Shown here in pieces: positions 7,660-13,309 of a stretch of DNA of 13,309 bases; position 1 is the stretch's first letter, and every line of letters starts with the position of its first letter. The stretch is from assembly GCA_017964755.1 (NCBI GenBank), contig JAGCRI010000062.1:1-13309 (forward strand), written 5' to 3'. A program made the position numbers and the translations under genes. The notes beneath the pieces were generated by a model, which made no database searches, was not told the origin of the DNA, and saw only the letters and a program-made list of their open reading frames with translations. The stretch is from Bacteroidales bacterium. GTDB taxonomy: Bacteria; Bacteroidota; Bacteroidia; Bacteroidales; WCHB1-69.

Positions 7660-7690
7660 TTGATGTAAATTAAAATATTTCTTATTTTTG
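7660..7690 (+). promoter_or_regulatory. Promoter of the secreted FISUMP protein gene
   Basis: TTG at 7660-7662 and TATTTTTG at 7683-7690 are separated by 20 bases, the classic -33/-7 arrangement of Bacteroidota housekeeping promoters. The -7 box is followed by C. This is the best-formed promoter in the window and would give a leader of about 15-20 bases. Confidence 0.65.
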
Positions 7691-7716
7691 CATTTTGTTT
7701 AATGTAAAAATTATTT

Positions 7717-9393
7717 ATGAAGAAATTATTTACATCATTCATATTTGCCGTTACAAGTTTTGTGTTAATGTCTCAAAATGTTGTAACATTGACATTTACC
7801 GGTCGTGATGCTAATGGCAGCCATATCCGGTTAGATAGTGTGTCGGTTTTCAATATGTCGCGTGGTTGGACAGAAACGCTTCATTGGCCGGATACAATTC
7901 TGAAAATGCAAATTGGCGTTGGGATCAATGATAACGTTGGAACGTACCATGACTCGCAATTACAATTGTTTCAAAATAACCCGAATCCGTTCAATGGCGT
8001 TACTGACGTGACATTGTATGTTGCGAATGCGGGTGTGGTGACGTTGGAAATGACGGATATGAATGGGCGCACCATTGTAGAGACACACGGCCGTGCGTCT
8101 CTACAATTACAAACCGGAACCCACAATTTCCGCATTTCGGTTGCCAACGTCGGCACATACGTCCTGACCGCACGCCAAAACGGGAAATCATCATCTATAA
8201 AAATGGTGAACAACGGCTGTGGCAATGGAAACGCCATCGAATATACAGGGTCTGTTGCCACAACGCAAAAAAATTCCCAGAATAATTCCAAGCACGCCAC
8301 CCAAAATCCTTTTGATATTGGTGACAATATGAGGTATATAGGGTACGCAATAATAAACAGCAATAAGGCGACAAGCCAGCAGATAGAGCAGGCACAGATG
8401 ACATCCCAGACATTAACCATGCAGTTTGATGAGGTACAAGCTCAATTAGCGACTGTAGTAACGGCACCTGTAACTGAGGTTGGCATGACTAAGGCTCTTG
8501 TTGGTGGCGAAGTTCTTGCTGAGGGCGGCGCGGTGGTAATGGATTGTGGAATTTGTTACAATACGACAGGGAATCCTGACATTTCAGATTTATATGTACA
8601 TATCGGCAACGGATTAGGTGCGTTTTCAACTACTTTGACAGGATTGTCACCAAACACTACATATTTTGTCAGGGCGTATGCTATAAGTAATGCGGGGATT
8701 GCATACGGCACAGTTGAGAGTTTTTCTATTTCTTCAAGCAACGATGGACAACCCTGTTTGGGGATGCCAGTAGTATTTGATATAGACAGCAATGTTTATA
8801 ACACTGTGATAATAGGGTCACAATGCTGGATGCGGGAAAATTTGAAAACGACACGGTTTAACGATGGGACACTGATTTCCGAGGTCAATTCTGGAAGCAA
8901 ATTGAATGCTTATAGGTTTTACCCCAATGCTGATTCGAATAATATGCAGGCTTATGGTTTGCTTTATAATTGGGAAGCCGTAAATAAAGGTGTATGCCCT
9001 GATGGCTGGCATGTTCCGACTGATGCAGATTGGTATGCACTGACTAATTATGTCAGTCAGCTTGAGTATTCTTGTGGTGGTGAAAGCACACAAATAACAA
9101 AAGCGTTGGCTGCAGCTTCGGGTAATTGGATGTCATCGGGGAGTGCCTGCACACCGGGAAATGGACTGTCTGCCAATGATGCTACAGGTTTTGGAGCGAT
9201 GCCGGCTGGTGCCTATTATGGTGTTGGTAAATATGATAATTTTAAGGCACTGGCGGCGTTTTGGAGTTCAACTGGATATAATAACGATTATGCAATAAGT
9301 CGTTCCATTTACTATAATGCCCCGGTTGTAGTGCGAAGTAATGTACTGGAGTATAAACTCTACGGGTATTCAGTGCGATGTTTGCGCAATTAA
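7717..9393 (+). CDS. Secreted multidomain protein with internal sorting-like module, Fn3-like domain and FISUMP domain
   Basis: This is a predicted exported protein of 558 residues. A signal peptide covers about 1-19 (MKKLFTSFIFAVTSFVLMS). Residues 82-165 resemble the beta-sandwich of type IX secretion C-terminal domains (LFQNNPNPFNG, EMTDMNGRTI, GTYVLTARQNGKSSSIKMV), but here the module is near the N-terminus. A low-complexity linker rich in N, Q and T follows. Residues 250-338 look like a fibronectin-III-type domain (GLSPNTTYFVRAYAISNAG). Residues 355-558 match the FISUMP domain: SQCWMRENLKTT, YGLLYNWEAV, CPDGWHVPTDADW, GFGAMPAGAY, FWSSTG, and a terminal SVRCLRN. Ligand and function are unknown; a surface or extracellular location is inferred. 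A 34-bp palindrome encodes residues 120-130 in frame. The stop is 33 bases from the convergent dehydrogenase gene. Confidence 0.85.
   Translation: MKKLFTSFIFAVTSFVLMSQNVVTLTFTGRDANGSHIRLDSVSVFNMSRGWTETLHWPDTILKMQIGVGINDNVGTYHDSQLQLFQNNPNPFNGVTDVTLYVANAGVVTLEMTDMNGRTIVETHGRASLQLQTGTHNFRISVANVGTYVLTARQNGKSSSIKMVNNGCGNGNAIEYTGSVATTQKNSQNNSKHATQNPFDIGDNMRYIGYAIINSNKATSQQIEQAQMTSQTLTMQFDEVQAQLATVVTAPVTEVGMTKALVGGEVLAEGGAVVMDCGICYNTTGNPDISDLYVHIGNGLGAFSTTLTGLSPNTTYFVRAYAISNAGIAYGTVESFSISSSNDGQPCLGMPVVFDIDSNVYNTVIIGSQCWMRENLKTTRFNDGTLISEVNSGSKLNAYRFYPNADSNNMQAYGLLYNWEAVNKGVCPDGWHVPTDADWYALTNYVSQLEYSCGGESTQITKALAAASGNWMSSGSACTPGNGLSANDATGFGAMPAGAYYGVGKYDNFKALAAFWSSTGYNNDYAISRSIYYNAPVVVRSNVLEYKLYGYSVRCLRN
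8074..8107. repeat. 34-bp near-perfect palindrome inside the FISUMP protein gene
   Basis: The 17-base arms meet at 8090/8091 in GGCC. The left arm begins ATTGTAGAGAC and the right arm ends GTCTCTACAAT; 16 of 17 positions pair, with the one mismatch at 8085 (A) against 8096 (G). The element is read in frame as IVETHGRASLQ (residues 120-130) with one further base. It resembles palindromic repeats with GTAGAGAC arms that I recall from intergenic DNA of Bacteroidota and cyanobacteria. No second copy is in the window. Confidence 0.85.
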
Positions 9394-9426
9394 GAATATC
9401 GGCGTAGATTTTATCAGAATACAACG

Positions 9427-10710
9427 TTACAATCTTCCATCAACGGTTTCTTTCGGCAACACAGATTTTACATCATAAAGTATACCGTTGGCTTTCAGGT
9501 ATTTGCGAATATCTAAGTTGAGAAAACTGTTATGAGCCACGGCAAGAATTGCAGCATCGAAAGAATGTGCTTCACACTGGTCAAGATTCTTTATTATTTC
9601 CAAGCCGTATTCTTTTTTAATCACCACTTCGTTAGCCCACGGGTCGCAGATAGTTATGTTTCCGGTGTATTCTGTCAGGGCGTGAACGATGTCAACGACT
9701 TTGCTGTTGCGGCAGTCGGGGCAGTTTTCTTTGAAAGTGATTCCAAGAATGAGTATATTGGCGTCTTTCACTAAAACGCCTTTTTTGTTCATAAGTTTCA
9801 GAGTCTGGTTTGCCACATAGTCACCCATTCCGTCGTTGAGGCGGCGGGCGTTGGTCATTATTCGTGGCAGCACACCGTAAACTTGGGCTTTCTGGATAAG
9901 GTAGTAGGGGTCAACGCCAATGCAGTGCCCGCCCACAAGCCCTGGCTTGTATTTCAGGAAGTTCCATTTTGAACTTGCAGCTTCTATAACTTCTGTCGTG
10001 TCGATTCCCATCGCGTTGAAAATCTTTGCCAATTCGTTCATAAAGGCGATGTTGACGTCACGTTGTGAGTTCTCAATGATTTTCGAGGCCTCGGCAACGC
10101 GGATGGAGGGCGCTTTATGAGTCCCGTTTATGAGTACTGAGTTATAGAGTGCGTCCACGAAATCGGCGACTTCAGGTGTTGAGCCAGAGGTTACCTTCTT
10201 GATTGTTTCCACGGTGTGTTCCTTATCACCCGGATTGATACGCTCTGGCGAATAGCCGGCGTAAAAGTCCTCATTGAACTTCAGCCCTGAAACTTTTTCT
10301 ACGACAGGCAGACATTCCTCTTCTGTCACACCCGGATAAACTGTTGACTCATAGATAACTATATTGCCTTTTTCTATCACTTGGCCGACAGTTGTGCTGG
10401 CTCCTATGAGAGGCTTGAGGTCCGGGCGGTTGTTGACGTCAACCGGTGTGGGTACGGCAACGATATATACGTCACAGCAACGTATCTCATCAAGGTTGTC
10501 GGTGCATTTGAATCCGTTGTCCAACGCACTGCGCAGCAAGGTGTTATCCACTTCCAATGTGTCGTCAAAGCCTTCGGAAAGGCGTTTTACGCGTGCACTA
10601 TTAAGGTCGTAGCCAACAGTGTGGTATTTGGTTGAGAAAAGGCGTGCGAGTGGAAGTCCAACGTAGCCCAATCCGATTACAGCGATTTTTGTATCTTCCA
10701 ATTTTTTCAT
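9427..10710 (-). CDS. Nucleotide-sugar (UDP-N-acetylhexosamine-type) 6-dehydrogenase
   Basis: This enzyme oxidises the C6 hydroxyl of a UDP-sugar to the uronic acid using two NAD+, feeding acidic sugars into capsule or O-antigen synthesis. The protein has 427 residues from the ATG at 10710 (MKKLEDTKIAVIGLGYVG). Residues 9-18 hold the Rossmann GLGYVG motif. The central domain has YSPERINPGDKEHT and a long linking helix (AEASKIIENSQRDVNIAFMN). The catalytic block GGHCIGVDPYYL contains Cys263, and the C-terminal sugar-binding domain includes LGITFKENCPDCRNSKV. These blocks resemble the TviB/WbpO/CapL branch, which acts on UDP-GlcNAc or UDP-GalNAc, rather than Ugd; the exact substrate is not settled. 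The frame is open upstream to an ATG at 10824, but that extension overlaps a small ORF and lies before the conserved N-terminus. It is last gene in a minus-strand operon. Confidence 0.9.
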   Translation of the reverse strand: MKKLEDTKIAVIGLGYVGLPLARLFSTKYHTVGYDLNSARVKRLSEGFDDTLEVDNTLLRSALDNGFKCTDNLDEIRCCDVYIVAVPTPVDVNNRPDLKPLIGASTTVGQVIEKGNIVIYESTVYPGVTEEECLPVVEKVSGLKFNEDFYAGYSPERINPGDKEHTVETIKKVTSGSTPEVADFVDALYNSVLINGTHKAPSIRVAEASKIIENSQRDVNIAFMNELAKIFNAMGIDTTEVIEAASSKWNFLKYKPGLVGGHCIGVDPYYLIQKAQVYGVLPRIMTNARRLNDGMGDYVANQTLKLMNKKGVLVKDANILILGITFKENCPDCRNSKVVDIVHALTEYTGNITICDPWANEVVIKKEYGLEIIKNLDQCEAHSFDAAILAVAHNSFLNLDIRKYLKANGILYDVKSVLPKETVDGRL

Positions 10711-10720
10711 CTCTACACTA

Positions 10721-10897
10721 TTATCTAAAATGACGGGCAGACATGAAGTCTTTAGCGTCAATAACCTCAACATGGTCAATATTATATACGGCGATAGGCC
10801 TGTTGTTTTTGACTTTTGTGTCAATCAGTTGCCGTGAAGAAGCCGAAACAGCTTTAAGAATTTTTCGTCTCAGCTTTTGAAGTTCTTTTTCGTACAT
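10721..10897 (-). CDS. 58-residue small protein overlapping the zeta-like gene; candidate antitoxin
   Basis: The minus strand from the ATG at 10897 to the TAA at 10721-10723 encodes 58 residues, beginning MYEKELQKLRRKILKAVSA and ending FMSARHFR. It overlaps the last 44 bases of the zeta-like kinase gene in another frame and stops 10 bases before the dehydrogenase ATG. That spacing is typical of a translated operon member. The first 20 residues predict a basic amphipathic helix; a strand-like RPIAVYNIDHVEVID follows. I do not recognise the family. Size, overlap and neighbour suggest an antitoxin or regulator of the kinase, although zeta antitoxins are more often encoded upstream. That role is inference. 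Confidence 0.6.
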   Translation of the reverse strand: MYEKELQKLRRKILKAVSASSRQLIDTKVKNNRPIAVYNIDHVEVIDAKDFMSARHFR

Positions 10898-11462
10898 AAC
10901 TTGATTTTATTATATTAACAGTGTCATTGTCAATGATTTCCGGTTCTGAATTTTTTGTCTTGTTCATTACGAGTTTCGGGGTTGTAGCCGAATTGTCGAA
11001 CAGCATCACGTTGTCGCAAAGGGGCATGAAGATTGAGAAAAAATTATCGAGTCCCTTGTGGTAGCGGCGTTCCACGACCTCGTCAGACACAAAATGACCG
11101 CCTTCGCTGACACGGAGGCGGACACGTTCTTTTGCAAGATCAACACTATTGAGCCAGAAGAAAATAAGGTTGACATAGTATCCGTTATCTTGCGCCTTTT
11201 TAATTATCTCCCTGTAATAGATGGCCGACAATGTCGTTTCTATGGCAAAGTCTATGCCACGTTCAATGAATTCGTCAATACGTTTCAGAAGTATTTTGCC
11301 GGCTGCATACAATGCCTTGTCTGGTTGGAAAGGCGACAGCCCTTTGGCAATTTCGTCAGCATTCACGAACTCTTTGCATTGCAGTATCTCAGGCAGAATG
11401 AAGTAGGCGACTGTGGTTTTGCCTGCCCCGTTGCAACCTGCTAACACATACAATTTTTTCAT
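10854..11462 (-). CDS. Zeta-toxin-like P-loop kinase (COG4185 type)
   Basis: This 202-residue P-loop phosphotransferase resembles zeta toxins. Studied zeta toxins phosphorylate UDP-N-acetylglucosamine and block peptidoglycan synthesis; COG4185 relatives such as this are less well characterised. Walker A is GCNGAGKT at residues 9-16. NADEIAKGLSPFQP contains the aspartate expected in the substrate pocket. FAIETTLSA and the lid-region block RVSEGGHFVSDEVVERRYHKG, split here by RV..GGH..V and ERR, are also family hallmarks. Length is typical of the short chromosomal group. The ATG at 11462 immediately precedes the P-loop strand. No epsilon antitoxin-like gene lies upstream, where only 144 bases separate it from a divergent gene; instead a 58-residue ORF overlaps its 3' end. 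It is first gene of an apparent operon ending in a nucleotide-sugar dehydrogenase. Confidence 0.85.
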   Translation of the reverse strand: MKKLYVLAGCNGAGKTTVAYFILPEILQCKEFVNADEIAKGLSPFQPDKALYAAGKILLKRIDEFIERGIDFAIETTLSAIYYREIIKKAQDNGYYVNLIFFWLNSVDLAKERVRLRVSEGGHFVSDEVVERRYHKGLDNFFSIFMPLCDNVMLFDNSATTPKLVMNKTKNSEPEIIDNDTVNIIKSSYVRKRTSKAETKNS

Positions 11463-11485
11463 ATCTTCACTTTAATTGTAAAGTG

Positions 11486-11493
11486 CAAATATA
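11486..11493 (-). promoter_or_regulatory. Putative -7 promoter box of the zeta-like operon
   Basis: The minus strand reads TATATTTG followed by C, matching TAnnTTTG(C), 23 bases upstream of the kinase ATG. The position about 20 bases behind it is A/T-rich with no clear TTG. It is the only promoter-like box seen ahead of the three minus-strand genes, consistent with co-transcription. Confidence 0.5.
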
Positions 11494-11561
11494 AACACTT
11501 TTTTTAAAATCATAATAAATGTTAAAAGTTTTTTTCAACAATCACAGTTAAATAAATTACA

Positions 11562-11576
11562 TTTCCAAATTGGAAA
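11562..11576. promoter_or_regulatory. TTTCCAA-a-TTGGAAA palindrome in the divergent promoter region
   Basis: This 15-base inverted repeat has perfect 7-base arms around one central base. It ends 8 bases before the -7 box of the heptose-kinase gene, so a bound protein would cover the core promoter; it is also about 70 bases behind the opposing zeta-operon box. It could be an operator, but no regulator gene is adjacent. Confidence 0.4.
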
Positions 11577-11584
11577 AGTTGGTG

Positions 11585-11592
11585 TATTTTTG
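11585..11592 (+). promoter_or_regulatory. Putative -7 promoter box of the heptose-kinase gene
   Basis: TATTTTTG followed by C matches TAnnTTTG(C) and ends 14 bases before the ATG at 11607, giving a near-leaderless transcript. A TTG at 11570-11572 is too close to serve as the -33 element. The palindrome at 11562-11576 occupies the spacer. Confidence 0.5.
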
Positions 11593-11606
11593 CAAAAATT
11601 ATACTC

Positions 11607-12614
11607 ATGATAGATTCATTGTTTGAAAAATTCAAATCGCTGAAAGTCTTGGTTGTGGGGGATGTGATGATAGACGCTTATTTGACGGGCGGAGTTTCGC
11701 GAATTTCGCCTGAGGCTCCGGTGCCGATTGTTGAAATACGAAAACGCTCTTACAGAATCGGTGGTGCCGCCAATGTCGCCATGAATATTAGGGCTTTAGG
11801 GGCAGAGCCGATACTCTGTTCTGTTGTTGGGCGCGATGACAAAGGCTCTCTTTTAGCCGGACTGATGAAGGAAAACGGTTTGTCGCAAGAGGGCATTTGC
11901 CTCTCAGATAAAAGAAAAACCACAATAAAATACCGCATTATAGGCAATAAGGCACAAATGCTCAGAATTGACGATGAGGATACGGCGGAACTTTCTGTTG
12001 ATGAACAGTCGGAACTGCTCGCACGCATTGGAAAAATTATTGGCGAGGGCAAGGTGGATGCCGTTGTTTTTGAAGATTATGACAAAGGGGTTTTATCCAA
12101 AACAGTGATTGACGGTATAATGGAAATGGCAAAAAAACATGACATAATTGTTACTGTTGACCCCAAAAAACGCAATTTCAACAATTATTCGGGGGCTGAC
12201 CTGTTTAAGCCGAATCTGAAAGAGCTGCAGGAAGGGTTGGATAACCGCAGCGAGGTGTTGTCTTTGGATGAAATTGAACGGCTTATGAGGGAATTTGCCG
12301 AAACTATGCACGTGAGCAAGATGATGACGACACTGTCGGAACGCGGTATTGCCGTTTATGATTTGGAGAAGCATTTGTTCTTTTCACAACCCGCTTTCTT
12401 GCGGCGCATAAGCGATGTGTCGGGAGCTGGCGACACTGTGATATCTGTTGCAACGCTCTGTCTCGCCGCAGGGCTTCCGGCAGACAAGATGGCTGTAATA
12501 TCTAACCTTGCCGGTGGCATAGTGTGTGAATTTGCAGGCGTGGTGCCTATTGAAGCGGAAGTGCTTAAAAGCCACGTCAGGAAAGAATTGGATGGAAGTA
12601 TTATATTTGAATAA
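11607..12614 (+). CDS. rfaE1: D-glycero-beta-D-manno-heptose-7-phosphate kinase (RfaE domain I / HldA type)
   Basis: This PfkB-family sugar kinase phosphorylates D,D-heptose-7-phosphate at C1, a step toward ADP-heptose for lipopolysaccharide core or other heptose-containing glycans. In the 335-residue protein, VLVVGDVMIDAYLTGGVSRISPEAP at residues 14-38 (split as GDVMIDAYL and SRISPEAPVP) and RIGGAANVAMNI at 50-61 are RfaE hallmarks. PKKRNFNNYSGADLFKPN covers the mid-domain. The catalytic GAGDT lies at 273-277, with Asp276 as predicted base. The C-terminal cytidylyltransferase domain of fused HldE is absent, so a separate HldC-like enzyme should be encoded elsewhere. The ATG is 14 bases beyond a TATTTTTG promoter box. 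The next gene starts 13 bases after its stop, so the two probably form an operon. Confidence 0.92.
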   Translation: MIDSLFEKFKSLKVLVVGDVMIDAYLTGGVSRISPEAPVPIVEIRKRSYRIGGAANVAMNIRALGAEPILCSVVGRDDKGSLLAGLMKENGLSQEGICLSDKRKTTIKYRIIGNKAQMLRIDDEDTAELSVDEQSELLARIGKIIGEGKVDAVVFEDYDKGVLSKTVIDGIMEMAKKHDIIVTVDPKKRNFNNYSGADLFKPNLKELQEGLDNRSEVLSLDEIERLMREFAETMHVSKMMTTLSERGIAVYDLEKHLFFSQPAFLRRISDVSGAGDTVISVATLCLAAGLPADKMAVISNLAGGIVCEFAGVVPIEAEVLKSHVRKELDGSIIFE

Positions 12615-12627
12615 CACATAGATATTT

Positions 12628-13309
12628 ATGAAAAGATTTCTTATATATGTTTTCGTTTTTGCGCTGATGGCTGCCGCCAGTGCCCAATCGGATACCAATA
12701 AAACTGACGCTAAAGGCCGGAAACAAGGGCTTTGGAAGAAATATGACGGCAAGAATCTGCTTTATGAAGGGCATTTTGTCAATGACGTGCCTACTGGGAC
12801 ATTCACTTATTACCATAAAAACGGGAAAGTGAAAAGTGTGTGTAACTTTATCAGCGGCACCTCAAAAGTAAGGACAGAACTTTATCATGAAAATGGCCAG
12901 AAGTCAGGCGAAGGTATTTTCATTGACCAGATCAAGGATGGAGAGTGGAAATACTACAATCAGGAAGGGCGGCTTATTAAAGTTGAAAACTATAAAAATG
13001 GAGAGAAAAACGGAGCGTGGAGGACATATTCTTCCCAGACGGGGATATTGTTGGAGGATGAGAATTATGACAATGGCGTTCTGAATGGAGTCAGGAAAAT
13101 ATATTTTGTGAATGGGGAACTGCAGACAGAAATCAACTATATAAATGGCAAGCGCAACGGTAATTTTGTGAGTTATTACAGTGGAAACATAATTTCTTCC
13201 AAAGGCGTGTATCACAATGATATGCCGATAGGGGAGTGGACGTTTAATGACGGTGACGGGCAGATACGGAAAAGTGAAGTCTATGATAAGAAGGGCGTGC
13301 TTGAAAATG
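12628..13309 (+). CDS. Exported MORN/YwqK-like repeat protein (3' end outside window)
   Basis: An open frame starts at the ATG at 12628 and continues for 227 codons to the right edge without a stop. Residues 1-20 are a signal peptide (MKRFLIYVFVFALMAAASA, cleavage probably before Q). The rest consists of imperfect repeats of about 20-24 residues built on a Y-x-x-G/N-x-K-x-G-x-W/F theme, for example GHFVNDVPTGTFTYY, NYKNGEKNGAWRTYS and VYHNDMPIGEWTF. These match the MORN-variant/YwqK repeat family, whose members in Bacteroidota are usually exported proteins of unknown function; database labels of 'antitoxin' for YwqK-like proteins are not evidence of such a role here. The 13-base gap from rfaE1 suggests co-transcription. 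The total length cannot be given. Confidence 0.85.
   Translation, partial: MKRFLIYVFVFALMAAASAQSDTNKTDAKGRKQGLWKKYDGKNLLYEGHFVNDVPTGTFTYYHKNGKVKSVCNFISGTSKVRTELYHENGQKSGEGIFIDQIKDGEWKYYNQEGRLIKVENYKNGEKNGAWRTYSSQTGILLEDENYDNGVLNGVRKIYFVNGELQTEINYINGKRNGNFVSYYSGNIISSKGVYHNDMPIGEWTFNDGDGQIRKSEVYDKKGVLEN

Noticed and set aside
9394..9426. Bidirectional terminator between the convergent FISUMP and dehydrogenase genes.
   Set aside because: The 33-base gap has no stable stem-loop followed by a T-run on either strand.
10711..10824. N-terminal extension of the nucleotide-sugar dehydrogenase to an ATG at 10824 (38 extra residues).
   Set aside because: The Rossmann motif of this family starts about 9 residues after the true Met, which fits the ATG at 10710. 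The extension overlaps the 58-residue ORF in another frame and resembles nothing in the family.
12384..12816. Minus-strand open frames of 71-122 codons opposite the end of rfaE1 and the start of the repeat protein gene.
   Set aside because: They run antisense to two clear genes across their junction, lack any conserved motif, and have no promoter-like box.

Overview
The window looks like chromosomal DNA from a Bacteroidota species, probably order Bacteroidales. The signs are: TAnnTTTG-type -7 promoter boxes ahead of most transcription units, almost no Shine-Dalgarno sequences, a secreted protein with a Por-secretion-like beta module plus a FISUMP ('Fibrobacter succinogenes major paralogous') domain, and AT-rich intergenic DNA around moderate-GC genes. 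No rRNA, tRNA, CRISPR array or intact insertion sequence was seen.

Layout. (1) 1-2960, minus strand: most of the transcription-repair coupling factor gene mfd, with its 3' end beyond the left edge. (2) 3071-4201, minus: an AAA ATPase with a DUF4143-type C-terminus, upstream of mfd on the same strand. (3) 4202-5029: an 828-base AT-rich gap. It holds palindromes at 32-33 base spacing behind the ATPase promoter, a probable gene remnant, and a dispersed TTACAnnTGTAA-like motif leading up to the next gene. (4) 5030-5602, plus: an XRE-type helix-turn-helix protein. (5) 5672-6220 and 6217-6789, plus: two overlapping half-size ChrA chromate-transporter subunits. (6) 6867-7610, plus: a membrane-anchored SIMPL (DUF541) protein. 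(7) 7717-9393, plus: a secreted multidomain protein whose coding sequence contains a near-perfect 34-bp palindrome in frame. (8) 9427-11462, minus: an apparent operon of a zeta-toxin-like kinase, a 58-residue overlapping small ORF and a nucleotide-sugar dehydrogenase. (9) 11607-13309, plus: an RfaE1/HldA-type heptose-7-phosphate kinase, then an exported MORN/YwqK-like repeat protein cut by the right edge.

How the genes relate. The right-hand third has a cell-envelope theme: a UDP-sugar dehydrogenase for acidic sugars and a heptose kinase for ADP-heptose are transcribed divergently from one 144-base promoter region. The most thought-provoking unit is the minus-strand operon. Characterised zeta kinases phosphorylate UDP-N-acetylglucosamine, and here such a kinase lies upstream of an enzyme that probably oxidises a UDP-N-acetylhexosamine, with an overlapping small ORF between them that could be an antitoxin. 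The other main leads are the palindromic element exapted into coding sequence and the phased palindromes upstream of the ATPase. Everything rests on reading the sequence and remembered family motifs; no database search was run.
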